Shown: positions 26,167-35,040 of the stretch, piece by piece | Layout of the letters: each line of letters begins with the position of its first letter | Numbering within the stretch: the first letter of the stretch is position 1 | DNA from: Brevibacillus sp. DP1.3A | GTDB taxonomy: Bacteria; Bacillota; Bacilli; Brevibacillales; Brevibacillaceae | Length of the DNA stretch: 64,000 bases | Assembly: GCF_013284245.2 (NCBI RefSeq) | Contig: NZ_CP085876.1 | Span: 4,418,501 to 4,482,500 of the forward strand | Direction of reading: 5' to 3' | Translations under genes and position numbers: made by a program | Notes under the pieces: model-generated | Told to the model about the DNA's origin: nothing | What the model saw: the letters and a program-made list of their open reading frames with translations, nothing else | The model's database searches: none

Positions 26167-26189
26167 AAAGGTGGCTGTTGACCACCTTT
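26167..26189 (-). terminator. Intrinsic terminator at the end of the exopolysaccharide operon
   Basis: AAAGGTGG (26167-26174) pairs perfectly with CCACCTTT (26182-26189). On the minus strand it is followed by TTTTTTCTATTC, ending the leftward operon just past the glycosidase stop at 26195. Confidence 0.9.
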
Positions 26190-26194
26190 GTTTG

Positions 26195-29100
26195 TTACTC
26201 AGACTTTGGCGTACCATAGGCTTCATAAGCCTTGCGCAGTATCTCAAAGCTTTGCTTTTTTCGTTCATGGTACGTTGGTAAATCCCATTTGTCCCATTGG
26301 TACAAGAGTGGTTTGGAGGCTTCGCGCGAGAATGGCTTCTGATTGGAATGTGCAAATACTTCCACTCCGACACCTTTACTTTCGGTTGGTACTGTTCCTT
26401 TCGCCTCATACGGATATTTCCAAACCTGTTTGCTGCTCGGGTCAGTATACCCTAAAAGCATCCAAGGAATGCGTATTTCCAAAACATTGCCCTTTGCATA
26501 CCAATCTGCCAGTGAGTTGTACGCCGGATCTTGCGGATCAGAAATCCCTGGCTTCATGATGCCCACTTCCAGCTCTTCGAAAGGTACTGTTTTCTTCGTT
26601 TCTGGTAAATACAATGCTTTGTTGAGCGCCAGCTTCCACGGCAAGAATATGCCGCTATCTGCTTGATCATAACGTTCGTCCCATGGCAGCATTCCCTTGA
26701 GGTACCCGTATAGCCAACTATGCTGATCATAGGCACTATTGACAAAAATGCGAGAATTGCTTTCCCCTTGCATTCGCAACAAAAATTCGATCTCTTGGGA
26801 AAATGTAATACCTGGTGCTTTATCCGCAGTTCGACTCCCACCACTCAGCGTATCGAAGCCAATATCCAGCGTGTCCTTTGAGAAATCCCACTCTCCTTCG
26901 CTCTTCTTTAGCATGAGAAACAAGTACGCTTCATCGTGTGTAACAGATAGATCAAATCCCGGATAAGCACGTTTGACGCGCTGAAGTCTTTTTTCCCAAT
27001 CTGCTGTTTTCCCATCGAGAACGATCTGGTCAGACGCGTAACTACCGGGTTCCACCGCGATGACGCCGAATTTTTCCTCGTTGGTTAACGTATTGCTCCA
27101 CATCGCCCTCCGTTCCCAAGGCAGTTCCAGGTCAATCGTATTCCAGGTAAATTTGAACCATTCATCCTGCCATGCGAATAAAAGTGCGCCATCATAACCT
27201 TCTTCATAAATATTACGCAGCATATCGGCATTCATCTCGCCCTGCTCTTGTTCCGTATGCATTCCTTGATTCCGTCCAGCAGGCCCATAATGAGCCATTC
27301 CCCGTGAGCTAGGTACGCCATATTCGGCAACCAACAACGGGATTCCCTTATGGTGGGCACGCAGATCACGCAAGTATCCCGCATATGGGTCTAACTTGCC
27401 GCTGGCATCCCGGTACTTTTGGTACTTCTCCTCATATCGCAAAAAGTCCGGGTAGTACGGATAGACATGATAAGAGGCAAAGTAACCTGCTGTCCATTCC
27501 ACCGATGCTTTCAGATTCATCGGGTCGATCGAGACCATATCCTCTTGCGGTAGCGGCTCGTTAGGATGCGACAGCGGATCGGTCGTCAGCCAGTTTGTGA
27601 ACGATACCGGATGCTGCCATCCATATTTCATTTCTTCCTCAGCCAAATAATCAAGCATGAAGGCTAGCCAGCTTTCAAAAGGAGACGCTTTTTCCGTTGT
27701 CTTGATATATTTTCCCTGATAAGGAGGCATGTCCGGATGAGATGCATTCGTCACCTGTACCGTATACGGATACCACTCGGTACCCAGTATCCACCCTACC
27801 AAGTATTGCGACACATCTGTCCGATATTCACCGCTGGCACGACCGTACCGCTCTGGGAGTGTCACGTTTCCATGGATTGCTTGTACAGCGTCTTTAATCT
27901 CTTGGCGAAAATCTTTGGTTATCTCGGGAGTAAATGCATCCCGTCCTTTCCGATCTTCACCCGCGAGCGCTTCATCCGGCGACCAGATTCCTTGCAGCAG
28001 GAGCAACGGCTCTTCCTGTTTTTGGTTGAACTCGTGTAAAGCCTCATAAAAGATCGGAGGTAGAATCGTATAAATGCGAATTACTTTGTTATTCATTTCC
28101 TTCATTTGCGTAAACCAGCGCAAGTAATCCTCGCGGGTCGGGGAGAGCTCTCCAGGATAGTGTCCTGGTGTCGTTGCACCCAGATTGATTCCCGCCCAAA
28201 ACACGGGTTTCCAGCCTTGCCCGTTATAGAGGGCAATATCCCCACCATCTACCTTGGCAACGAGCTTTTTGCCTTCACTTTCGAATACAGGCATCGGTTT
28301 TGACGCTTTGCTTGCTTCCATTTGTGCTTCGCTTTTTTTGACCAGTTCCCTCCACTTTTCATAATCATGGATGGCGTATCCGGCGTAGCCTGCAAATTCT
28401 TCGAGGTTATCTTCGAGAACGGCCAGTTGCTCCTCCAATCCTCCATGCCCTTCCTCATAAAAGGTGGTGTTTTCTCCCTCTGCGCTTTGCAGCAGGTTAA
28501 GACCAACGACCACTTTGTTTTTTTGATCGTCCGCTTCGTTCATGATCGGGTTCACAATTTCCAATACCCCGTTCGGTCCCTCTACCCTGTCGCGATAGGC
28601 CATTAACGTTACATGATCTAGCGTGCTGACCAGCCATTTGCTAACAGTTTCCGATTTGTCTGCCAGCGACAGCTCGTACATCCAAAACGGAATATCGACA
28701 CTTAACTCCAACGCCGGATCCTTTTTGATTTCTGCGGACAAGTACTCGATATTGGCTACCCATTCGTTTTTGATTACTTCCTTGTTCTCATTCCATTCGG
28801 GTAGTACGTGAGGTTCAATATCGAGATGAAGGCCACTAAATCTTTCACCTTCCCCTGCTGATTTATTATAGGTCTGAACCCAGTTTAAGAAGGTGGTAAT
28901 ACTTTTTCGATTGGAAACGAGAGACCAGACCGGATCTCCTGCAAGAGCATCCACGCGAATGCCGGATGCATTTGCTGCCTTAATAAAGGAATGATAATCT
29001 TGATGGGCAACATTTTCTTGATCAATATGCAAATAAATGAGATTGACGTCATGTTGCTTGGCAAATGCGATGATTTCCTCTCTTTCTGTGACAATGAGCT

Positions 29101-29236
29101 GCGTATTCCAAATCCAGGTCGCGATGATCGGCGGAGTCCTATACAAATAAGCGATGATTGCGATGACTGGTATGATGATGATCACAAAACCAAGCAGTAG
29201 CTTTTTTTTGCTTAATCGATTCTGTTCTGGTTCCAT
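26195..29236 (-). CDS. Membrane-anchored multidomain glycoside hydrolase of the EPS operon
   Basis: A 1013-residue protein with one N-terminal membrane segment (LLLGFVIIIIPVIAIIAYLY) and a large extracellular region. I see three parts: (1) residues about 35-300, a TIM-barrel-like domain with GLHLDIEPHVLPEW, whose DIE pattern recalls GH18-like catalytic acid residues; (2) about 345-735, a second barrel-like domain with GWKPVFWAGINLGATTPGHY and IPLLVAEYGVPSSRGMAHY, a GH2/GH5-like Glu-containing strand, ending FAWQDEWFKFTWNT; (3) about 740-1013, a beta-rich region with IVLDGKTADWEKRLQRV similar to CBM9-type carbohydrate-binding domains. It is last in the operon and probably trims or releases the polymer outside the cell. 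Substrate unknown. Confidence 0.75.
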   Translation of the reverse strand: MEPEQNRLSKKKLLLGFVIIIIPVIAIIAYLYRTPPIIATWIWNTQLIVTEREEIIAFAKQHDVNLIYLHIDQENVAHQDYHSFIKAANASGIRVDALAGDPVWSLVSNRKSITTFLNWVQTYNKSAGEGERFSGLHLDIEPHVLPEWNENKEVIKNEWVANIEYLSAEIKKDPALELSVDIPFWMYELSLADKSETVSKWLVSTLDHVTLMAYRDRVEGPNGVLEIVNPIMNEADDQKNKVVVGLNLLQSAEGENTTFYEEGHGGLEEQLAVLEDNLEEFAGYAGYAIHDYEKWRELVKKSEAQMEASKASKPMPVFESEGKKLVAKVDGGDIALYNGQGWKPVFWAGINLGATTPGHYPGELSPTREDYLRWFTQMKEMNNKVIRIYTILPPIFYEALHEFNQKQEEPLLLLQGIWSPDEALAGEDRKGRDAFTPEITKDFRQEIKDAVQAIHGNVTLPERYGRASGEYRTDVSQYLVGWILGTEWYPYTVQVTNASHPDMPPYQGKYIKTTEKASPFESWLAFMLDYLAEEEMKYGWQHPVSFTNWLTTDPLSHPNEPLPQEDMVSIDPMNLKASVEWTAGYFASYHVYPYYPDFLRYEEKYQKYRDASGKLDPYAGYLRDLRAHHKGIPLLVAEYGVPSSRGMAHYGPAGRNQGMHTEQEQGEMNADMLRNIYEEGYDGALLFAWQDEWFKFTWNTIDLELPWERRAMWSNTLTNEEKFGVIAVEPGSYASDQIVLDGKTADWEKRLQRVKRAYPGFDLSVTHDEAYLFLMLKKSEGEWDFSKDTLDIGFDTLSGGSRTADKAPGITFSQEIEFLLRMQGESNSRIFVNSAYDQHSWLYGYLKGMLPWDERYDQADSGIFLPWKLALNKALYLPETKKTVPFEELEVGIMKPGISDPQDPAYNSLADWYAKGNVLEIRIPWMLLGYTDPSSKQVWKYPYEAKGTVPTESKGVGVEVFAHSNQKPFSREASKPLLYQWDKWDLPTYHERKKQSFEILRKAYEAYGTPKSE

Positions 29237-29275
29237 GCTGTCTGTAAAAATAAGACATCCTCCTACTGACTACGA

Positions 29276-30652
29276 TTATGTGCGGGTTGCCATCAACCGT
29301 TTGGCATACTGCTCTTTGATGCTTTGGCGTTCTCTGGCGATGGCCAAAGCGTCGTTCGGAACATCATCTGTGATCGTAGAGCCTGCCGCTACATAAGCGC
29401 CCTCCCCGATGGTAACTGGAGCTATCAAATTGGCATTGCAACCAATAAAGGCGTGATCGCCAACGATCGTTTTATGCTTGCGGACGCCATCGTAGTTGAC
29501 AGTGATTGTACCGCACCCTACGTTTACATGTTCACCAATATCAGAATCACCAATATACGAGAGGTGAGCAACCTTTGCACCTTTCCCGAGACGTGAATTT
29601 TTCAGTTCGACAAAATCTCCGACCTTTGCCGCCTCACCTACATCTGAACCTGGACGAATATAGGCATAAGGGCCAACCAATGCCCCGTCACGAATTATGC
29701 TGTTACATGCATTTGCATAACGAATTTCTACGTTACACCCTACTTCGCAATCCCTTACGTCTGCATTCGGTCCGATGACACAATTGGATCCTATTGTTGT
29801 TTTCCCACGGAGGTACGTTCCCGGATGAATAACCGTATCAGGTCCGATACACACATCGGCATCAATATAGGTGGAGGTTGAATCAATGAACGTGACCCCG
29901 TTTTGCATATGCTCCTCATTGATTCGCATACGGAGCAATCTCTCGGCGCAAGCCAGCTGGATTCTGTCATTCACGCCGCCCCCCTCTTCCGCATCATCGG
30001 TCATGAAAGCCCCAATGCGCTCGTCTTGCTCGTTTAAAATAGTCAAAACGTCAGGCAAGTAATACTCTTTCTGGGCATTATCATTTTTCACTCGGGATAT
30101 GGCTTGAAACAGCTTTTGGTTGTCGAAACAATACATTCCTGTATTGATTTCACATACGAGCCGTTCTTCGGCTGTTGCATCCTTATGCTCCACGATCCGT
30201 TTTACAAGATCGTTTGCGTCGCGGATCAATCGCCCGTACCCTGTAGGATCGTCTACTCGTGCCGTTAAGACAGTTGCAGCTGCACGTTGCGTTTCATGCT
30301 GCGCAAGCAGTTGCTCCAGCGTTTTCTCCCTCACCAATGGTGTATCCCCGCTCAACACGATCGTTGTCCCCTGTTTGTCTTGCAGGAGGTCAGCCGCCAT
30401 CATCACTGCATGGGCAGTTCCTAATTGCTCGGACTGGTAAGCATAGCGGACAGAAGCACCGAACTGCTTTTTCACTTGCTCGGCCCCATGCCCTACAATC
30501 AAAATAATCTCATGGATGCCAAGTCCATGTAATCGGTCGACAATATGCTGGATCATTGGTTTTCCACAAACCTCATGGAGCACTTTGCACCGCGTAGACC
30601 TCATCCGTGTCCCTTTTCCCGCTGCCAATACAATTGCATAACGACTACTCAT
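29276..30652 (-). CDS. glmU: Bifunctional UDP-GlcNAc pyrophosphorylase / GlcN-1-P acetyltransferase
   Basis: A full-length 458-residue GlmU that makes UDP-GlcNAc from glucosamine-1-phosphate. The uridylyltransferase signature is VLAAGKGTRMRSTRCKVLHE with GKPMIQHI; the left-handed beta-helix acetyltransferase domain follows from about residue 250, with the catalytic-region KVAHLSYIGDSDIGEHVNVG and GDHAFIGCNANLIAPV. In Bacillus the housekeeping copy lies near spoVG and prs, so this copy in a polysaccharide operon is probably a dedicated paralogue, which must be checked against the rest of the genome. The start is 22 bp downstream of the 52-residue ORF. Confidence 0.93.
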   Translation of the reverse strand: MSSRYAIVLAAGKGTRMRSTRCKVLHEVCGKPMIQHIVDRLHGLGIHEIILIVGHGAEQVKKQFGASVRYAYQSEQLGTAHAVMMAADLLQDKQGTTIVLSGDTPLVREKTLEQLLAQHETQRAAATVLTARVDDPTGYGRLIRDANDLVKRIVEHKDATAEERLVCEINTGMYCFDNQKLFQAISRVKNDNAQKEYYLPDVLTILNEQDERIGAFMTDDAEEGGGVNDRIQLACAERLLRMRINEEHMQNGVTFIDSTSTYIDADVCIGPDTVIHPGTYLRGKTTIGSNCVIGPNADVRDCEVGCNVEIRYANACNSIIRDGALVGPYAYIRPGSDVGEAAKVGDFVELKNSRLGKGAKVAHLSYIGDSDIGEHVNVGCGTITVNYDGVRKHKTIVGDHAFIGCNANLIAPVTIGEGAYVAAGSTITDDVPNDALAIARERQSIKEQYAKRLMATRT

Positions 30653-30674
30653 ATGATCCTCCCAACAGATCGAC

Positions 30675-30833
30675 TTATTTGGCTTCTTTGAAGTACGGCC
30701 TTACTCTGTTGACAATATCCTCAACAATATCTCTGGTTCCCATTGTCGTTGTCTGTTGACCTTTCTCGTAAACCTGAAGCATGATTTCTATCAACGTTTT
30801 TTGATCAAGAGTTTGGTCAGTGGAATCCATCAT
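30675..30833 (-). CDS. 52-residue microprotein between glmS and glmU
   Basis: A small open frame MMDSTDQTLDQKTLIEIML... continuing to ...IVNRVRPYFKEAK, 52 residues, starting at ATG 30833 (or the next ATG at 30830) after AAGGGG at about ten bases. It is predicted alpha-helical, soluble and moderately charged, with no cysteines or membrane segment. It ends 22 bp before glmU and starts just after the hairpin that follows glmS. Position and ribosome binding site support it as a real gene of the operon; I recognise no family. Confidence 0.6.
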   Translation of the reverse strand: MMDSTDQTLDQKTLIEIMLQVYEKGQQTTTMGTRDIVEDIVNRVRPYFKEAK

Positions 30834-30885
30834 GGACAATTCAGCCCCTTACGGAATTAATGTAAATCCGACAAGTCAAAATGGG

Positions 30886-30933
30886 GAAAGAATCCCGTTC
30901 TATCCAATAAACTGGCTGTTCCGGGATTCTTTC
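30886..30933 (-). terminator. 12-bp hairpin after glmS (terminator or processing site)
   Basis: GAAAGAATCCCG (30886-30897) pairs perfectly with CGGGATTCTTTC (30922-30933). On the minus strand it is followed by CCCATTTTG, a poor T-run, so it may act as a partial terminator, an mRNA stabiliser or a processing point inside the operon. Confidence 0.6.
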
Positions 30934-30946
30934 AAATCATATTTTT

Positions 30947-32779
30947 TTATTCAACGGTTACACTTTTGGCAAGATTCCGTGGCTTGTCTACATCATTGCC
31001 CAATGCCAGAGAAGTGTAATAAGAGATCAACTGCAGCGGAATAACGGACAGGATGGGGGTAAACACAGGCAATGTCGCAGGCACAAAGCACACTTCATCT
31101 ACATTTCTGTGCAATTCCACATTCCCTTCCAATGTGATCGCTAACACATTCCCACCTCGTGCCTTCACTTCTGTAATATTGCTAACCATTTTTTCTTCCA
31201 GCTCTTTTTGTGTCACCAAGGCAATGACAGGTGTACCCTCTTCGATCAAAGCCAGCGTTCCATGCTTCAATTCCCCTGCAGCGTATGCCTCTGAGTGCAG
31301 GTAGGAAATTTCCTTCAGCTTCAAGGACCCTTCCAGCGCCACAGCATAATCAATACCTCGACCGATAAAGAACAGGCTGGCATGATTTTTGATGGACTCG
31401 GCATAGACGCGAATATCATCCGCATGTTGGAGTGCCTTTTCAGCCTGCTCAGGCAGTTGTCGCAGATTGGCAATCATGAATTCCCGTTCTGTTGTCGTAA
31501 GCGTCTCACTCACCTGAGCCAGATACAATCCAAGCAGATAAAAAACGATGACCTGAGAGGTGTACGCCTTCGTTGAAGCGACAGCAATTTCCGGTCCGGC
31601 AAAGGTAGCAAGCACATAATCGGCTTCACGGGCAATCGAGCTACCTTGAACATTGGTGATGGCCAAGACCTTGGCTCCCAGGCGTTGACTCTCCCGCAAC
31701 GCTGCCAGCGTATCAGCTGTTTCACCCGACTGACTCACGACAATGACCAGCGTTTTTTCAGATATAATAGGGCGTCGATATCTGAATTCTGAAGCGACAT
31801 CGACCTCTACGGGTATCCTCGCCAATTCTTCGATCACATTCTTGCCGATCAACCCTGCATGAAATGCGGTTCCGCACGCTACGATGAATATTTTCTCAAA
31901 CCGCTTGATTTGTTCAGGCTGTAATTGAAAATCCTTCAATACAATTTGCTTTCCTTCCTCGTCAATCCGGTTGAGCAGTGTGTTACGGAATGCATTTGGC
32001 TGCTCGTAAATTTCTTTTAGCATGAAGTGCTCAAAGCCGTCCTTCTCCGTCTGTTCCACATTCCAATCTACGCGGAACATCTCTCGCTGAAACGGTTCGC
32101 TAGTTTCCACTTTCATGAGAGAAACGCTGTCTTGCTTGAGAACCGCCATTTCCCCGTCTTCCAGGATGACAATGTCGCGTGTGTGCTCAAGAACCGCAGA
32201 GATGTCGGAACCAATGAAGTTTTCGCCTTTGCCTACCCCGATAATTAATGGACTTGCCAATCGGACTGCCACCATTTTATCTGGTTCGTACTCGCAAACA
32301 ACACCGAGAGCATACGCTCCGCGCATACGCAGCACTGCATTTCGAACTGCGGCGACAAGATCGCCTTCGTATAGGACAGCAATGAGATGAGCAATGACTT
32401 CTGTATCGGTCTCGGATGTAAACGTGACCCCATGGTCCAAAAGCTCCTGTTTGATTTCCAGATAGTTTTCGATAATACCGTTATGGACAACAGAAAACTT
32501 TCCTGATTCATCCGTATGCGGATGTGAGTTCTCATCTGACGGACGGCCGTGAGTGGCCCAACGCGTATGTCCGATTCCCAAACAACCTTGAATAGGAGAT
32601 TGGTTGAGCCGTTCTTCCAAAACGGCCAGCCTTCCTTTCGATTTGCAAATCTCCATTTTTTCACCGTTAAATATTGCGACACCAGCCGAGTCGTAGCCGC
32701 GATACTCCAACTTCTGCAAACCATTTGTCAGGATTTGTTGCGCTTGTCCCTCACCAATATATCCCACGATACCGCACAT
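30947..32779 (-). CDS. glmS: Glutamine--fructose-6-phosphate aminotransferase
   Basis: A 610-residue, full-length GlmS. The N-terminal glutaminase starts with the catalytic Cys1 after Met (MCGIVGYIG), the isomerase half has the SIS motifs VASEFRYRRPIIS and IVVSQSGETADTLAA, and the C-terminus ends NLAKSVTVE as in the family. It makes glucosamine-6-phosphate, the first step to UDP-GlcNAc. Only 42 bp separate it from the upstream dehydrogenase gene, so no glmS ribozyme (about 150-200 nt) can precede it. It is therefore probably a polymer-dedicated second copy that escapes GlcN6P feedback at RNA level. Confidence 0.95.
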   Translation of the reverse strand: MCGIVGYIGEGQAQQILTNGLQKLEYRGYDSAGVAIFNGEKMEICKSKGRLAVLEERLNQSPIQGCLGIGHTRWATHGRPSDENSHPHTDESGKFSVVHNGIIENYLEIKQELLDHGVTFTSETDTEVIAHLIAVLYEGDLVAAVRNAVLRMRGAYALGVVCEYEPDKMVAVRLASPLIIGVGKGENFIGSDISAVLEHTRDIVILEDGEMAVLKQDSVSLMKVETSEPFQREMFRVDWNVEQTEKDGFEHFMLKEIYEQPNAFRNTLLNRIDEEGKQIVLKDFQLQPEQIKRFEKIFIVACGTAFHAGLIGKNVIEELARIPVEVDVASEFRYRRPIISEKTLVIVVSQSGETADTLAALRESQRLGAKVLAITNVQGSSIAREADYVLATFAGPEIAVASTKAYTSQVIVFYLLGLYLAQVSETLTTTEREFMIANLRQLPEQAEKALQHADDIRVYAESIKNHASLFFIGRGIDYAVALEGSLKLKEISYLHSEAYAAGELKHGTLALIEEGTPVIALVTQKELEEKMVSNITEVKARGGNVLAITLEGNVELHRNVDEVCFVPATLPVFTPILSVIPLQLISYYTSLALGNDVDKPRNLAKSVTVE

Positions 32780-32821
32780 ACGATTGCCTCCCTATTCCGT
32801 AATCATCAGCAAGTTTTCTAG

Positions 32822-34183
32822 TTAAGCCAGGAGTACGACTCGTTCTTCCTCGATGTGCATCCTTGCCGGATTTCCAAGCTTGTATATGTGTTGACCCGTT
32901 ATGCTGTCAAAAGCATTTCGTGTATCAATGATGGCTACACCCAGATCAGCAAACTTCTGGTAGTCAAAGCTCTTATGATTCGTAACGAGTACCATGCAAT
33001 CGTAATTTTTCATTTGTTCCAAGTCATGCGGAATGGAACGAACGGTGTTCCCGCGTTTGTCTACAAAGCTTTGTGCATAAGGATCGTAGTAATCGACACG
33101 TGCTCCGTTTTCCTGGAACAGCTCGTAAATATGCAAGCCTGGGGATTCACGCAGATCATCAATGTCAGGCTTGTAGGCCATCCCCAAAATGAGAATCCGC
33201 GAGTTTTTGATTGATTTGGCATAAAGATTCAGTACCTGTGCGGTTTTATTGATCACATAGTCTGGCATATTGTCGTTAATCGATTGTGCCAGTTCGATAA
33301 ATTTGCTATGAAAACGGAAGCCCTTTGCCTTCCAGGAGAGGTACATCGGATCAAGCGGAATGCAATGTCCCCCAATTCCAGGACCTGGATAAAACGGCAT
33401 ATAGCCAAACGGTTTCGTTGACGCAGCTTTGATAACCTCCCACACATCGATGCCCATTTTGTCGCACATCATAGCCATTTCATTAATAAAAGCAATGTTT
33501 ACACTCCGGAATGTATTTTCCAATAATTTAGACATTTCAGCGACTTTCGGGGAAGAAACCGTTACTACATTGGTAACCAAATTGCTATACAGCAGGGCCC
33601 CCAACTCCAAGCACTTTGGCGTGGTTCCCCCAATTACTTTTGGCGTATTATGTGTGTTAAAGGAATAGTTACCTGGATCTACACGCTCAGGAGAGAAGCA
33701 AAGGAAGAAATCCTGTCCGACGGTCAGACCCAGCTTTTCGAACTCCCATTGGATCAATTCTTCTGTCGTTCCAGGGTAAGTTGTGCTTTCAAGCGTAATC
33801 AGAAGGTTTTTCTTTTTGTATTTGATAATTTCACGGACAACTCCCTTAATAAAGGAGGTATCCGGGTCTTGATTTTCACTGAGCGGTGTTGGAACACATA
33901 TGCTGACGGCATCCAGCTCCTTGAGCACCCGATAATCAGTTGTCGGGAAGAATCGCTGAGCAGAAAGGCTTGATTGGATCACATCGCAAGGAACGTCCTG
34001 GATATATGATCTGCCTGCGAGCAAGCTTTCTACCTTTCGCTGATCCAAATCGATCCCATAAACAGAGAAACCGCTTTTGGCCATTTCCATTGCGAGGGGC
34101 AGACCAACGTACCCAAGTCCAATTACCCCAACTTTTACGGTTTTTGATTCCATTTTTTGCTTCAATTTTGTGAAGTAGCTCAT
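32822..34183 (-). CDS. Nucleotide-sugar 6-dehydrogenase (UDP-GlcNAc/WbpA type)
   Basis: A 453-residue dehydrogenase that oxidises the C6 of a UDP-sugar to a uronic acid in two NAD steps. The NAD site is GVIGLGYVGLPLAMEMAKSG (Gly-rich at residues 22-27); the catalytic Cys is at residue 274 in PGPGIGGHCIPLDPMYLSWK. The CFSPERVDPGN and TPKVIGGTTPK segments match the WbpA/TviB-type UDP-N-acetylglucosamine dehydrogenases rather than the Ugd/HasB UDP-glucose type (GYGGSCFPKD). I infer a UDP-GlcNAc to UDP-GlcNAcA reaction, fitting the GlmS and GlmU neighbours, but substrate choice cannot be proven from sequence. ATG 34183 follows AAGGGAGGAAGAAAA. Confidence 0.88.
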   Translation of the reverse strand: MSYFTKLKQKMESKTVKVGVIGLGYVGLPLAMEMAKSGFSVYGIDLDQRKVESLLAGRSYIQDVPCDVIQSSLSAQRFFPTTDYRVLKELDAVSICVPTPLSENQDPDTSFIKGVVREIIKYKKKNLLITLESTTYPGTTEELIQWEFEKLGLTVGQDFFLCFSPERVDPGNYSFNTHNTPKVIGGTTPKCLELGALLYSNLVTNVVTVSSPKVAEMSKLLENTFRSVNIAFINEMAMMCDKMGIDVWEVIKAASTKPFGYMPFYPGPGIGGHCIPLDPMYLSWKAKGFRFHSKFIELAQSINDNMPDYVINKTAQVLNLYAKSIKNSRILILGMAYKPDIDDLRESPGLHIYELFQENGARVDYYDPYAQSFVDKRGNTVRSIPHDLEQMKNYDCMVLVTNHKSFDYQKFADLGVAIIDTRNAFDSITGQHIYKLGNPARMHIEEERVVLLA

Positions 34184-34209
34184 TTTTCTTCCTCCCTTTT
34201 CTCTGTTTT

Positions 34210-35013
34210 TTAAGACAATAGACTTCTCACTCGTGCTTCCAAGTCTACGGGTGAAAATGGCTTCGCTATATAATCTGAGACTCCCAGCTCGAATGATCTT
34301 TTCTTGTCGTCTTCCAACCGCTTGTGGGTTAATACCACGATTTTGGTGCCACGCTCAACTGTATTGATCTTGCTGATGAGCTGGTAACCGTCTTCAATGG
34401 CCAAATTGACATCGGTAATAACAGCGTCTGGTAAAAATCGCTTGTATTTTTCCCACGCTTCTCTCCCGTTGTCGGCCAAATAAACGCAGTAACCTTTTCT
34501 TTGTAAATAGATGCGTAAAAACTCATTCACAGTTTCATCTTGCGAAACAAGCAAAAGACTTCTCTTTGCTTCCGATGATCTTTTACCGCTGTATATGTGA
34601 ATATCACCAGCGACTCCCTTTTCAGCAGTAATCTCCTGTACCATACCACTGAGGACTTGTGCTGCTGATTCCCCCTGTTCGGGGAAACTGGCGATGAATA
34701 CTGGCCCTGCCAACATATGTTGGGTCTGTAGCTGTTCCTTGATGAAGAGAGAATGGAAATGAGTATTGCCTAGCATTTGGTCGCCAAGGAGAATACCTAG
34801 AATGCTGCTCTGTTTGTCGTAAAAACAATGGATATCCGTAAACCCCTCTGCTTTTGCCAAAGACATTTTCAAATCTTGGATCTTTTCTTTACTGCTTCCA
34901 TTCGTGACAGCCAGAATAATCCCGCATGGCAACTGACTCGATTCATAGAAGGTAAGCACATGCTCAAAGGCTTGAAATAAAGGAAACGAATACGCTTTTG
35001 CAATCTGACTCAT
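34210..35013 (-). CDS. Degenerate GGDEF domain fused to a C-terminal receiver domain
   Basis: A 267-residue soluble protein. Residues about 20-130 have the strand pattern of a GGDEF domain, with CGIILAVTNGS in place of the first strand, SSILGILLGDQM at the active-site strand and GPVFIASFPEQGESAAQVLS at the usual AxIxxFPxxG position, but the GGDEF motif itself is lost, so no c-di-GMP synthesis is expected. Residues about 150-267 form a receiver domain with phospho-Asp201 in VITDVNLAIEDG, Thr229 and Lys251 in YIAKPFSP; the acidic pair is changed (SQD where DD is usual). The domain order is inverted relative to typical response regulators. By analogy with YdaK it may sense c-di-GMP and activate the synthase. 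Confidence 0.72.
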   Translation of the reverse strand: MSQIAKAYSFPLFQAFEHVLTFYESSQLPCGIILAVTNGSSKEKIQDLKMSLAKAEGFTDIHCFYDKQSSILGILLGDQMLGNTHFHSLFIKEQLQTQHMLAGPVFIASFPEQGESAAQVLSGMVQEITAEKGVAGDIHIYSGKRSSEAKRSLLLVSQDETVNEFLRIYLQRKGYCVYLADNGREAWEKYKRFLPDAVITDVNLAIEDGYQLISKINTVERGTKIVVLTHKRLEDDKKRSFELGVSDYIAKPFSPVDLEARVRSLLS

Positions 35014-35040
35014 GGTATCTCCCTCCTGTGCCCTGTTTCT

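Noticed and set aside
32780..32821. Possible glmS ribozyme
   Set aside because: The gap is only 42 bp, far below the size of the ribozyme, and no such core is visible.
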